NCBI RefSeq assembly: GCF_009730915.1
Contig: NC_052489.1
Location: 30,993,916 to 31,057,915 of the forward strand
Direction: 5' to 3'
Length of the DNA stretch: 64,000 nt
Origin: Dioscorea cayenensis subsp. rotundata
Taxonomy: Eukaryota > Streptophyta > Magnoliopsida > Dioscoreales > Dioscoreaceae
Shown here piece after piece: positions 1 through 12,400 of this stretch. The position numbers and the translations under genes were made by a program. The first letter of the stretch is position 1. Each line of letters begins with the position of its first letter. The notes under the pieces were generated by a model that made no database searches, was not told the origin of the DNA, and saw nothing but the letters and a program-made list of their open reading frames with translations.

Positions 1-100
1 GAGTCAACTTTAGCTGCATTTTCTCTTTTTTCCTATCTTTTCTTTAATGGCCTGTGGATCTATTTGGAGTAAAGCAATGTTTATTCTATTTTGCATGTAG

Positions 101-2375
101 GTTGAGATGGGAGGATGCAAGGCTCCCATTACCACATTTATAGTCGAGCCATTTGTCCCTCATGAGCAGGAGTACTATCTCTCAATTTTATCTGAGAGGC
201 TTGGCTGCACCATCAGCTTCTCTGAGTGTGGTGGAATTGAGATTGAGGAGAACTGGGACAAGGTATAGCCGAAAAATAACCATAGTTTGTATGTTGGCCA
301 TAGCTTTGACGTTTTGGTCTTTTGTTTCATGTATGAATTTATTGTCTTGCAGGTTAAGACCATATTCCTCCCAACTGAGAAGCCCTTGACATCCGAGGCA
401 TGTGCTCCGTTGATTGCAACCCTTCCTTTAGAGGTGGGTCACAGTTATAGTAAATATCGGTTGCTATGTTGCATCATGGCGTACAACCTTCCATGCATTT
501 ATTTCTCTGAATTGCCTCTTTTTCTGTTGGACTAGGTGAGAGAGAAAATCGGAGACTTCATAAGAGGTGTCTTTGCTGTGTTCCAAGGTACACTAAGATG
601 CATTTCCATGGTCCCACTTCTGCCAAGAACTGAGGAAATAGTGTTACAATTTTTTCTTCTGAAATGCTGCAAATATGTAAACAGCTGCATTTTACTCTTT
701 ATGATGCATGTGTCTGTGGGTGCTATATATGTCTTTAGGACATCAAAACTAATGCTATAAACTTCTCATTCTACACTTGTATTGTGCCTGCTTTGATAGT
801 TCATAATTAAATAATCCTGTTTAATTAAATTCAATTGAATGCATCAATCACAGATTTGGACTTCAGTTTTCTTGAGATGAACCCATTCACACTGGTGAAT
901 GGAGAGCCATACCCGCTGGATATGCGTGGAGAATTAGATGACACAGCAGCCTTCAAAAACTTCAAGAAGTAATTCCAAACTTTGTGATGACTTATCAAGA
1001 TTTCTTCTTCCAATCCAAGGATATGTGAATTTAAAATCACTTGTCTTATGATATGCAGGTGGGGGAGTGTTGAATTTCCTCTTCCCTTTGGCAGGGTCAT
1101 GACTCCCACAGAAGCATTTATTCATGGATTGGACGAGAAGGTAACTCTAGTGGTGTACTCGATTAGTTTACTTGGAAATGTATAATAAAAATTTAATCGT
1201 TGAGCTATTATACTCTGTTCTTCTATCAATAGATTTTAGGCACATAGATAAAGATGTAAAATTTAAATGCATATGACACTGATGGCATGTATGGCATTGG
1301 TCAATAATGTACACACCATAAATGGTGGTACTTCAAATTTGAATTCTGCTGAGTTCAATTGTTTGATGTTCTTCACCTTCCTTGATTACAGACAACTGCG
1401 TCCTTGAAGTTCACAGTTTTAAACCCTAAGGGACGTATATGGACCATGGTGGCTGGAGGTGGGGCTAGTGTCATATATGCAGATACAGTAAGTTTACTTC
1501 TTTTTTAGGACTAATGTCTTTTTGCGCATAAGTTTTTTCCCCCTTTGGGCAAAGATATCTGTAGAGCTATTATTCTTATCCTAGTTGAAATTAGCAAGTC
1601 GTAATGACCATTGGCAATTCTTTGGAAGAATAGGGAAAGATTAGTTCTCCTGGAGGCTGGAGCACAAGATTTTATGTTCTAATCTTGTTATTGTTAACCA
1701 GGTTGGAGATCTGGGTTATGCATCTGAGCTTGGAAACTATGCTGAATATAGTGGTGCGCCAAAGGAAGAGGAGGTCTTGCAGTATGCCAGAGTTGTTCTT
1801 GATGTTAGAACTTATCCTCCCCTCTTCTTCTGGTCAACTTTCAAATCAGGGATAAGTCATCTTAAAACTTTGGAATCTAAATTATCTTTCCTCTGGTGCA
1901 GTGTGCTACTGCTGATCCTGATGGTCGTAAGAGAGCACTTCTTATTGGAGGAGGGATAGCTAACTTCACCGATGTTGCTGCCACATTTAATGGAATTATT
2001 AGGGCCCTCAGAGAGAAGGTTGGGTTGATCTGATCTGCAAACCTGTTTTTTTAAGATCATTGAGTGCCTTCTATATGCTCATGTATATCTTTTTATCTAT
2101 GTCTGCAGGCAGCCAAGTTAAAGGCCTCAAGGATGTACATTTATGTCCGCAGAGGCGGTCCAAACTATCAGACCGGTTTGGCAAAAATGCGAGCTTTGGG
2201 TCAGGAGCTTGGTGTTCCCCTTGAGGTAACAAAGCCGGTTTTCACACCCTCCTTTTTTTTTATTGTTCTTTCTAACATCTTAATTGTCTTATATTTATGG
2301 TAGGTTTATGGACCAGAGGCTACAATGACTGGAATTTGCAAGGAAGCTATAGACTGCATCATGTCTGCCGCATAA
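101..2375 (+). CDS. ACLA: ATP-citrate lyase subunit A, 5' end outside window
   Basis: Cytosolic enzyme subunit that, with subunit B, makes acetyl-CoA and oxaloacetate from citrate, CoA and ATP; the acetyl-CoA feeds fatty acid elongation, waxes and isoprenoids. Exons by splice sites and conservation: 101-262, 353-433, 536-587, 854-968, 1059-1140, 1392-1487, 1702-1803, 1902-2018, 2109-2225, 2304-2375. They join without a stop into about 331 residues, running from [13 protein letters not shown] to CIMSAA, where plant ACLA has about 423, so the first exons lie upstream of base 1. Visible blocks are [30 protein letters not shown] (ATP-grasp region) and the CoA-ligase-like [19 protein letters not shown] and [11 protein letters not shown]. 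Bases 1-100 are intron. All introns are GT-AG. Identification is very secure; the exact edges rest on reading frame. Confidence 0.95.
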
Positions 2376-2974
2376 ATCATATTCCATTCGTCGTATTATT
2401 CATTGTTGAGTTTGCAGTTTTTCTGTTTTGCCAAGTGAAAGGCCAAGCATAGGAGTGATTTATCCAGATTTAGTCATAATCGGAGTTGAGCTAAACTCTG
2501 TAGAATGTTTTTAAGATTCTCTGTGTCGCTGCAATCAGAGCAGTTTTTTGTGCACTTTTGAACAAAAGTATGTTTTGCTAGGGTGCTTGAACTGATCATC
2601 CTGCTTAAAATAACAAAGTTTCTTTAGCTTTTATTTGGTCATTAAATTTGAAGATTTTGACTGTCATAAATTTTAACACTAACTCTTTGCTATGGCATAG
2701 TATGTACCAATGTTTATTGAGGCATGAAATTAGGAAAATTGGATGTAAAAACTTAATAAGCATAGTAGTTGGTCATGATACAACGATCCACACAATAAAA
2801 ATAGGGTGGGGTTGTTTCTCTCATATATATATATATATATTCATGGATTCTCCCTCAATTAAGCGATATGAGATTAAACTGGATTTGCAACACTCAGTAC
2901 ACCTGCACCTTCAGATTTTCGAATAACTGCAGTAGCCTAAAATTAATACAAGATTAACCCATTCCAAGTCATCA
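2376..2974. other. ACLA 3' UTR and spacer
   Basis: Non-coding. The first 200-300 bases are probably the ACLA 3' UTR. A short (TA)n tract lies at about 2823-2840. No gene seen. Confidence 0.6.
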
Positions 2975-2989
2975 AGGCTCAGCCTTGTT
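2975..2989. repeat. LINE target-site duplication, left copy
   Basis: AGGCTCAGCCTTGTT is repeated exactly at 5212-5226. The two copies bracket the LINE, as expected for target-primed reverse transcription. Confidence 0.9.
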
Positions 2990-5211
2990 TTTTTTTGCAA
3001 AAAGGAGCTACAAGTAGCTGCAGAAGAAGGAAAAAAACAAACAAGTTAAAAAGAGAAATTAAGAGAAGAGCAAAGGTCTTCGATCCATCTTGGCCGATCA
3101 CGGCCTTGCGCAAAAAGAGATAGGGCAGGATTCGATCTGCCAAAATGGGCTAAGCAGTCAGCAAAGGTGTTGAAATCGCGATCAATGTGCTCCCAAGAGA
3201 AATCAGGCCAAAGAAAGGTAATGTCCTTAATGGCATGAATGAGGTCAGTGAATCTCCAGGCAGTGGTGTTGCAAGTATCGATGATCATCTGAATGGCACA
3301 CCGGCAATCGGAGAAGAGTTTACAGGGAGTCCAACCATTTAAATGGCAATGTTCAGTAGCAAGAAGAATGGCGCGAAGCTCAGCTTCAAGGGGAGAAGAG
3401 CAAACACTGCCAGCCGCACCTGCAAGAAGAATAAGATTTCGGTTAGTGAGGATAAGAAACCCAAAACCAGACTTACCTGAAAAAGGATCCCAAGAAGCAT
3501 CAGTATACACCATAAGAGAGAAATGAGGCGGATGAGAAGGACTTGAAAAATTCCTGCCAAAGAGATCATGAACTGAGAAAAAAGCATAAGTATCAGCCCA
3601 GGCTTTAGATGGAATTTGATTAAAGTTTGGAGGGGTCTGATGGAAGATAAAGAAGCATCTGGCGGTCCAAATACGCAAAGCCACCGAAGCAATCAAGGCC
3701 CTGACAAAATCGGAATTAAAGACACATTTAAAATTACAAGTTAACCAAGAGCCATTGCTAAGATGATCAAAAAATGAGTTGCTCAACCCCAGCCAATTGA
3801 AAATAGTGTCCCAACACATAATCGCCCAACGGCAATGCCAAATAAGATGATTCGCAGTCTCCGAAGAGAGACCACAGAAGTGGCAAGTGGTAGCAGGCCC
3901 AATATTGATGTTGTATAGATAGTCACCCGTAGGGAGCTTGCCATGAGCCAATTTCCAAATAAAGATCTTGGTGCGAGGAGTAACCCTAAGCTTCCAGATG
4001 AGGCGCCAACCAACCCAAGCATCAGTAGAAGGGCCATCAGAATTAAGATGTTCATAAATTGCAGCCACAGTAGAGGCCTTAGAGGAGATGGGGCGCCAAA
4101 CCCACTCATTAGATGCAACATTATCAAAGCTTGTGTTGTTTAAAATCACATGAGTCAGGTTATTGCCAAACAATTCAGAACAATTTGAAATATTGAAGGA
4201 AGCATTAAGAATAAAAGAGTTGATAGAAATGTTGTCAATAATGTCCATATTAATAAAAGTGGGCTTGCGACTCAGGGGAAGATCCAGGATCCAGGGATCA
4301 TCCCACACATTAGTCAAGCTGGGATTACAAATCTGGAGATGGAGATTAGGTTTGATGCAATTCACAGTTTTGATAATGTCTTTATGAAAAGCAGAAACAT
4401 TAGAATGCATGGCGTTGCCCCAGATAGTCCAACTTCTATACTTGTGAAGGAATATAGAGACCCAGAGTTTATCATCCTTGTTAATAATTGAAAAAACATG
4501 TTTGGCAAGGAGAGCAATTCTGGCATTTCTAAGGTTGCGGAGGCCCAGGCCCCCCTCAGATTTAGATAGAGTAACCGTTCGCCATCCAATTGAATGGAAA
4601 CCATGATTCTTGCCATGCCTACCCCAAAGGAAATTGCGGGCCAACTTGGATAAGGATTCCAGGATAGAGTCAGGAATATAAAAAATGGATAGGAGATAAA
4701 CTGGAAGAGAAAAGATGCAAGAATTGAGAAGGACAACTCTACCAGCTTGGGAGATATGAGCGTGGTTCCAGGCTCCAATGGAAGTAGCGGTTTTAGAAAC
4801 CAGTGGACTAAGTTGTCTAACAGTAATACGGTGAGGGGATATAGGAGCTCCCAAATAAGTAAAGGGGAAACTACCAATATTAATGCCAAGAATGGAAGCA
4901 ATGGACTTAGAAACCCTTTTATTGAACCAACTGGGAAGATAGATGGCCGATTTACTGAGGTTAGGCATTTGCCCAGTGATATTTGAATACATATTAATAC
5001 AAAATAAGGTGTTACGAGCAGCTTGTCTAGAGGCTTTAGTGATGAGGATAAGATCATCAGCGAACATGAGATGATTGAAGTTACGGGTGAGACTAGAATC
5101 AAAGCCAGGTAAAAAATTAAGATGAAGAGCATGGTTAAGGATAGCTGAAAGATTCTGGGTGACTAGTAAGAAGAGAAGCGGAGAGATGGGGTCCCCTTGT
5201 CTCACACCTCT
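2990..5211 (-). mobile_element. 5'-truncated plant L1-type LINE with RNase H
   Basis: A non-LTR retrotransposon in minus orientation, about 2.2 kb, bounded by perfect 15-bp direct repeats at 2975-2989 and 5212-5226. A short A tail (a T run on the plus strand, about 2988-2996) lies at its 3' end next to the left repeat. The 5' end is cut inside the reverse transcriptase, so ORF1, the endonuclease and the first part of the RT are absent; such truncation is usual for LINE insertions. The remaining ORF2 has no stop and the duplication has no mismatch, so the insertion looks recent. It lies between ACLA and GFS12 and interrupts no recognised gene. Confidence 0.93.
3046..5211 (-). CDS. LINE ORF2 remnant: RT C-terminal half, zinc knuckle, RNase H
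   Basis: An open frame of 721 codons from the truncation point to the stop. It begins at RGVRQGDPISPLLFLL, has the RT active-site motif FADDLILITKA about 50 residues in, then the thumb/connection region (GAPISPHR, NFLWGRHG, GGLGLRNLRNARIALLAKH). A zf-RVT motif (CHFCGLSSETANHLIWHC) follows, and then an RNase H domain near the C-terminus (YTDASWDP, EAEL, FSDCRCAI, HIDRDFNTFAD) with the acidic residues in order. The in-frame ATG at 5235 belongs to host flank and target duplication, so it is not the native start. The piece lacks the endonuclease and cannot be autonomous. The RNase H domain is typical of one plant L1 lineage. Confidence 0.93.
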   Translation of the reverse strand, partial: RGVRQGDPISPLLFLLVTQNLSAILNHALHLNFLPGFDSSLTRNFNHLMFADDLILITKASRQAARNTLFCINMYSNITGQMPNLSKSAIYLPSWFNKRVSKSIASILGINIGSFPFTYLGAPISPHRITVRQLSPLVSKTATSIGAWNHAHISQAGRVVLLNSCIFSLPVYLLSIFYIPDSILESLSKLARNFLWGRHGKNHGFHSIGWRTVTLSKSEGGLGLRNLRNARIALLAKHVFSIINKDDKLWVSIFLHKYRSWTIWGNAMHSNVSAFHKDIIKTVNCIKPNLHLQICNPSLTNVWDDPWILDLPLSRKPTFINMDIIDNISINSFILNASFNISNCSELFGNNLTHVILNNTSFDNVASNEWVWRPISSKASTVAAIYEHLNSDGPSTDAWVGWRLIWKLRVTPRTKIFIWKLAHGKLPTGDYLYNINIGPATTCHFCGLSSETANHLIWHCRWAIMCWDTIFNWLGLSNSFFDHLSNGSWLTCNFKCVFNSDFVRALIASVALRIWTARCFFIFHQTPPNFNQIPSKAWADTYAFFSVHDLFGRNFSSPSHPPHFSLMVYTDASWDPFSGKSGFGFLILTNRNLILLAGAAGSVCSSPLEAELRAILLATEHCHLNGWTPCKLFSDCRCAIQMIIDTCNTTAWRFTDLIHAIKDITFLWPDFSWEHIDRDFNTFADCLAHFGRSNPALSLFAQGRDRPRWIEDLCSSLNFSF

Positions 5212-5226
5212 AGGCTCAGCCTTGTT
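5212..5226. repeat. LINE target-site duplication, right copy
   Basis: Exact repeat of 2975-2989. It directly abuts the truncated 5' end of the element. Confidence 0.9.
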
Positions 5227-6480
5227 AAAATACATTAACGGAAAGTGGGAATCATCTCATTACCATCTCATTCAGTAAACATATGTTTTTAAGATTAATA
5301 TATATATATATAGTATGTTTACTCAAACCTGATTCGTTGGTTTGACACAACAAATATGACCAAGTGAGCCAAGTTACCGTCAAGATACCAGCAAACTCTT
5401 GTCAAGGGGAAAGCATAGGCCTAGCATTCTTCAAGGGGGGCAACACCCACGGCCCTAAGAATTGAAGGGTGTGATCCTTCTTTGTTTAAATGTGATTTAT
5501 ATACATTCTAAAACAAAATGAAGTATATAATTAAAAATATTTAATAATTCTAAGCATCTAGATATCTTTAAGGATTAGAATCTTAATAATCAATTGTTTA
5601 CTTCAAATAATTATTTACATATTTTTTTTTAAGTTTTAAATTTTATTAATTTTTTTAAATGGATAAACTACAATTAAATAAAAGTGAAACGACAAGTACA
5701 ACAACTGACCATGAAATAAAAGATATAGGAACAAACAAAATAAATAAAGAAAAAAATTAATTACACATAATAAAACAAAGAGTACAAAAAAAATACCGAG
5801 AAGAGAAACAAAACATCCATTAGAAATGAAAAAGATGACTACAAATGATAAAGCCAGAGAGGAACAGAGGTGGGAGGATTAAAGTGCTATTCCCAAAATT
5901 TTATTGATTTTTTAAAATTTATTTGATTTTAAAAATATAAGTATATAAAAATTTTGCTCCTCCAAATCAACAAACGAAGAGGGCGAGTTTCAAAGTCAGC
6001 TGCAACATGTCAAAAGAAGAAATATTCACATTTATGTTTGTAGATTTTTTTTAAAAAAAAAATATAATATTCTGTTTAGAGAATTATCACTCAATATTTT
6101 CCTTTTTTTCAATAAATTTAAAAAAAAACTTTCCTTTCTTAAAACATAGTTTTCGAAAAAGGACATGTGAACCTATGAAAGTTAACTTACCACACATACA
6201 AGATCTTCACACAAGTCATTGGTACAGCCACTATTATGTCATTCACAGAATCACAAAAAGTAAAATAAAATAAACTTTTAATTTTTAACATTCTCACTTT
6301 CTGTTCCTAAATAAATAAAAAAAAAAATTAGTGCAAACTAAGAATTAATTTGGTTTTATTTTAAATTAGCTTTAATCTATTTTTAATTTTATTTAATAAA
6401 ACGTAATCACTACTAGACCTATAAATCTGAAGGCTGTTCTTATGGAAAGGGTGCTCCATCGATAACCTCGCGGGAATGCG
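5227..6480. other. AT-rich spacer upstream of GFS12
   Basis: Very AT-rich with A and T runs. No coding region or recognisable element seen. The last 100-200 bases should include the GFS12 promoter and 5' UTR, but no clear TATA box can be singled out. Confidence 0.5.
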
Positions 6481-9400
6481 ATGGAGGGGGCGATGCCTTG
6501 CTTCGAATGCTTGCAGCGCCGCATCGAGGCCGATTTCTCCTCCGATGTGCTATTCCGATACAGCATCTCCGACTCTGCCCTCCCCTTCGGCTCCTCCGCC
6601 GTCATCCAGGTTTTCTCCCAATACCCCCACTCTATCATACTGTTCTGTTTCTTTGAATTTGGGTTCTTTTGCGAGTGTTGGGATTCATGTGAATTGGTTT
6701 CTCTTTGTTTATTTGCTTTTGAAGATGAGTAAAGGAATTAGAATGCATTGATTAAATGTCATTTTCCTTTACTTTCATCACTAGCTTGTCCCCTTGATCC
6801 ACAATCACCATTCGTCTCTCCAAAGTTTGTTTTTTTCTTTCTCTTTTTTGAATTATTTCTATTTTTTTTTCTCAATTATCTTCAAAGGTGAGGAGTTTTC
6901 TTGTTTCCATCTATTGCCATTATTCTCTAAGAATAGAGAGGTTTGAGAAACCAGTAAGTTGAAAGTTCTAGTTTTGGGAGGGAATAATTCCAAAGCAGGA
7001 GTATGGAAATAATCCAACCATACTGCGGTGATTGATACTTCCTGGAAATATCAAATAATCGTTTCATTAATTTTCCAGTAATGTGCTTGATCTAATGTTT
7101 GAAATGCTGGATATTCTGCACAGTAGTGAGTTACAAACATGTCTTAATTATCTCTCTAAAATTATTTCCTGAATGTTTGGCTTATCTTCTGAATCTTTTT
7201 TCATTATTGAATTCTTCCACACATAATGAATATGATTATTAAACTTCTTATGGTATTGAGTGTCCTATTCCATTCTGTGTTGGTTTGGGCCTTGTCTTGA
7301 TCCCACTAGTTTTGTCACGGACCCATCTCACTTTCGTCTTATGAAGTGCACCAATTAATGTCCAACACTGTGAGTTTTGGAGAATAATATTTTACCACTC
7401 ACTTCAGATCTGCTCGGCTGTGGCAGCGGACAATATAGGCAGGTAAATCAAATATCTTCACTTCTTCTTAATGTGTTTCCTCTGTGCATTTTCTCTTTTC
7501 TATAAATTATTCATTTTTCCCTGATACAAACCTGGTAACGTGCTATTCCTGATGAAAAACTTGCAGTGAGAAGATTTCTACTCAATTTGTACTAGCAGTA
7601 TCAGTTGATACGGAGGAAAGGTGTTTCTCTGGCGATTTAGATATAATTATGTTCTCTTTGTTTTTTTCCCTTCCTTCTAGCTAACTTTATGTTTAATATG
7701 CCAAAGTCAAATAATTACATCTACTGAGCGTATGTCTTATTTCAAACTTCACACATTAACATCAATTCTGTAAATATTGACAGGGGGGTTGCAGCAAATG
7801 GTGAAGATCAATCAACTTCATCTGAAAATGGTGGATGCCAAAACCAAGATGATGTCGGGACTTCAGGTAATGACATGCCATCTTCATTGGAGAATGATTC
7901 CATTTATTCCTTGAAATGTGCTAGAGAGCTTCTGGCGCTGATTCTTGAAAATCCCAGCATCAGTTTTCATGAAATATTTTCATTGTTAGGGATGAGGATG
8001 ACAGCAACTTTGTCTCCATTTGCATCCATTTGCAGAGGTTCTTTTTCCGCAATTGAAGATCTTTTGAAGAAATACGAATCTTGCTTGATTGAGGACCAAG
8101 TCATGTCATCACTAAATCTCCTTGTTGAAGGAAAAGTGGCTGGGCGGTATGGTTTGGATTTTCTAAATTTAGTTGGATGTCCTGCATTTTGTGAGAGCAG
8201 GATTCCTGGATCTGTGAGACATCCTAATATCACCCCAATTTTAGGTTTTCTCAAAACACCTGGTTATAGTTATTTATTGCATCCTAAAGCTCCTTACTCT
8301 ATGGAAGGCATTCTTCACTATAGCCCAAAGGCATTGGAGTCTGAATGGCATGCAAGATTCTTAATCTACCAGATAGTCTCAGCTCTACATCATATCCACA
8401 GTCAGGGTATTGCTCATGGCAACATATGCCCTTCCAACGTAATGTTGACTGATTCGTCTTGGGTTTGGCTAAGCATTGTTGATATGCATACCATGAGGAA
8501 TAATTTGAGTTCAAAAGTTTCTTCATGTTCTTCCTTAAAGACATACTGTTGCATGGAAGATTGCCCTTGTCAAACTATATACGCTGATCTGAAACTTTCA
8601 GCTTGTATACATTGGCATTCTGATTTCAAACGGTGGTATACCGGTGAACTGAGCAACTATGAATATCTTTTGGTTTTAAATAGATTGGCTGGGAGAAGGT
8701 GGGGTGACCATGCATTTCATACAGTAATGCCTTGGGTCACAGACTTCAGTGTAAAACCTGATGAAAGTTCTGATATTGGTTGGAGGGATCTTAAAAAAAG
8801 CAAATGGAGGTTGGCCAAAGGTGATGAACAATTGGATTTCACATATTCAACTTCAGAAATTCCCCATCATGTTTCTGATGAATGTCTTTCAGAGCTAGCA
8901 GTCTGCAGCTACAAAGCAAGAAGATTACCTCTACGAATTCTTCGCTCTGCTGTTCGTTCTGTTTATGAACCTAATGAATATCCATCAAACATGCAGAGGC
9001 TTTATCAATGGACTCCAGATGAATGCATTCCTGAGTTTTACAGTGATTCTCGAATTTTCTTCTCTCTTCATTCCGGAATGAGTGATTTGGCTGTACCATC
9101 TTGGGCGAAATCTCCTGAAGAGTTTATTTTGTTGCATCGAGATGCTTTAGAAAGTGAGCGCGTGTCCAAAAATCTACATCACTGGATTGACATAACTTTT
9201 GGTTACAAGCTTTCCGGCCAAGCATCCATTGAAGCGAAGAATGTAATGCTTCCTGCATCTGATCCTTTGATTCCTAAGTCAATGGGTCGTCGGCAGTTGT
9301 TTACTAAGCCACATCCCATGCGCCAAGTTGTCACTTCTCGATATTATAAAAGCAAGGAAAGCTCTAGTTCATGTATTTATGGTTCCTCACAAACTCTTCC

Positions 9401-12400
9401 AAAGGAACATTCCATTTCAGAAAATAGTTGGTTGGAAAGTTTGGAGGGAGCAACTTTATTTTGTGAGTATGCAGGCTATTTGAATCCAATCTATAGGTAC
9501 GATAATCTTCCATCCTTAAAACTTGCAAAGAATCATAAACTTGAAAAAGACACTTTGGCACAGCCTGGCAGTGACATCCCAACACCTTATATGGTCCTGG
9601 GCAACCTTATTGATTATTTAGAGGTTGATGATAGTGGTCCCACGGGTTTTCAGGAGTTGTTGCGCTGGAAGCATAGTTCATCGTCTTTGGGCATCTCTTC
9701 TGAAATGCTTGCAGATGACATATTTTCTGTTGGGTGTTTACTTGCTGAATTTTACTTGAAGAAACCTCTGTTTGATCCTATTTCGATTGCTGCATACAAA
9801 GAAAATGGTGTTCTACCAGGGTTGCTACAGGAACTTCCTCCTCATGTTGTGCTTCTTGTTGAACAATGTATACAGAAGGACTGGACAAGGTAAAGTGACA
9901 TCATTATGTACACATAAATGATTCATGAGTTCTCTCTTTCTAACGTGATAAGAAAATGTGTAGTGACATTAACTGACCTATTGTTGGTCATTGTTGGAAG
10001 TTGGACGCACTTCCCTATTCTGAGAAGAACTGTTTTCCTTGTTTCATGATGGTTACTCAGTTATTTCTTTCTTTATAGGAGACCATCGGCTAAATGTTTG
10101 TTGGAATCACAGTACTTCCCTCCCAGCATCAGATCTGCATATCTCTTTCTTGCGCCCCTTCAACTCATTGCTAAACCTGAATCTCGCATTCAGTATGCTG
10201 CAAAAATTGCAAATAAAGGAGGATTGAAAGTAATGGGAGCATTTACTGCAGAAATGTGTGCCCCTTACTGTTTGTCGCTCATCATGTCATCTTCTTCAGA
10301 TGTTGAAGCAGAATCAGCATTGTTTCTACTGAAAGAGCTTTTGAGGTGCTTAAGCTCTAGAGCAATAGTAGCACTAATCTTGCCCGCCATTCAGAAGATA
10401 TTACAGGCCAGTTAAGAAGAACCTAAGAAGACTATTCTTGGAAAACCCTTTGTGTGTTGTTTCATCTTCTGCATGCATTGTATTTGTGAAATTTGTGGAA
10501 GTGTCTATAACCTGAGCCCTAACTTCTTTCAGTATGTTGTCTACTGCAGGTATTGGAATACTCACATCTGAAAGTTTCTCTCCTTCAAGATTCTTTCATA
10601 CGGGATTTATGGAATCGATTAGGGAAACAAATTTATCTGGAAAAGATGCATCCATTAGTAATTTCTAACTTAATAAGATCCCCAGACAAGATCTCCACTT
10701 CTGCTGCTTCTGTGGCATTGATTGGTTCCTGTGAGGAACTTGGCTTTCCCATATCTGTCCATCAAGTAAGCTTTTGCTCAATGATTTCCTAAAAATTTAT
10801 TGGATATCTAACCCCTTCTTGCCGGTAGTGAGTTTTGTACTAAACATAAAAAATCTTGTCAGACCATCCTGCCACTGATCTACTCTTTTGGGAAAGAATG
10901 TTGTGCTGATGCAGTTGAAGCCCTGGTTAGAATTGGTATCACTGTGGTGCATTTATTAAATTACTTTTAGAAGTTTGGGAGCCATAATTTTAACTGCTGC
11001 TAGTTCTTTCATGCTAGGTGGTCTTCTTGGTGGAAACTTTATAATCAAGCACCTTCTTCCCCTTCTAAGGAACGTGGTTCTCTCTTGTATGGATATTTCT
11101 CACGTCAGTAAGCCTGAGCCTGTGCAAAGCTGGAATTCCCTAGCTCTGATTGGTTGTTTATCTACTTTAGATGGTCTCTTATCCTTCTTGCCCTCTCAGG
11201 TGGTCGTCAAGGAGCTGATTCAGGTATAAGAAATTCTAGTTATTTCTTATTTGAACTGTTCATTATTTATCAGGTTTTTGCCTTAAAAGTCCATTGGTTG
11301 AGGCATGTCTCTCCAAAGAAAGCTTCAACTTTTCTGTGCCCAAAGACTTAACTTTTAAGTTCTCAAAAGAGTGTGTTATCTATCAGATAGTTCATAAGTC
11401 TTCTTTCAGTTGATAACTCTGGAAGTGCTAAGATTTTACAGGATCAGGCATTCCTCCATGTTAATCTTCTTATGCAGACTCATTTGGATCTCTTTGTGAC
11501 TAAGGTAATACTCTCCACCACCTAGATTTTATTTGAATATTATTTATGTTAAATATCAAGTTTTAGAAGGTGCCTTACTGGCTTCTCTTCTGTCTTAATG
11601 ACTCAATTAATTTTTGAAAGTTTCTGCCTTGTTTCAGGTTGCTGCAAATTCACTTATTGTACTCTGTCAAAGGATTGGACAAGATTTGACTGCTTCATTT
11701 GTCCTGCCACAACTCAAGGATCTATTTGATGAGCTAGCCTTTTCTCAGAGATCTGTCTCTGCACCTAATTCTATTGGAAGGAACTTAAAACTCGCCCGAT
11801 CGAAGTTAGATGAAGATGCCTGTATAGAGAACAGAATAGATCTCGTGTATGTGCATGAATCTTCTAAATCTTTATAGCTAGTATGTGTTTTGCTTTAGAT
11901 TGTTTTGTGATGCTTTAAATACCCTAACAGAGCTGCTTAGGTTTCTGCAGGGTACTCTTGTATCCTCGGCTGGCTGCTCTTATTGGTATAGAGAAACTTC
12001 GTCAAGGTTGTTTCACATGGCTAATTTTGGAGCAAATGCTCGAGCGGCGCTACAACTGGAAGGTAAGACATTCTTTTTCCAACTTCTCAAGACCAAATTT
12101 ATGTATCAACTTGATCCAAAACCTTTTTTTGAAGTTCTCCCGACACAGTAAGTCTTTGCATCTCGATTGTGTTGCACTCTAGCTCTTACTATTTCTTCCA
12201 CATCCCTTGTCTTCAGTGGAATGCTGCTGGGGAATCTTCGAGAGGCAGTTTTGAAATAATGGACTCCCCAAAGCTCAGTCTTTCCAAGTATCATCCGTCA
12301 GAATACAATTCCGCAAAACTGCTGCTTAATGGGGTTGGTTGGTCCATACCACAATCACAAGGTGTTAGATGTAGCAGGAATTTAATCAATTCAAAGCAAG

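Noticed and set aside
4362-5132. 256-codon minus-strand frame within the LINE
   Set aside because: Out-of-frame shadow of ORF2, without RT motifs.
6476-6751. ATG at 6476 as the GFS12 start
   Set aside because: It is out of frame with the conserved ECLQRRIEADF start; the ATG at 6481 gives the family N-terminus.
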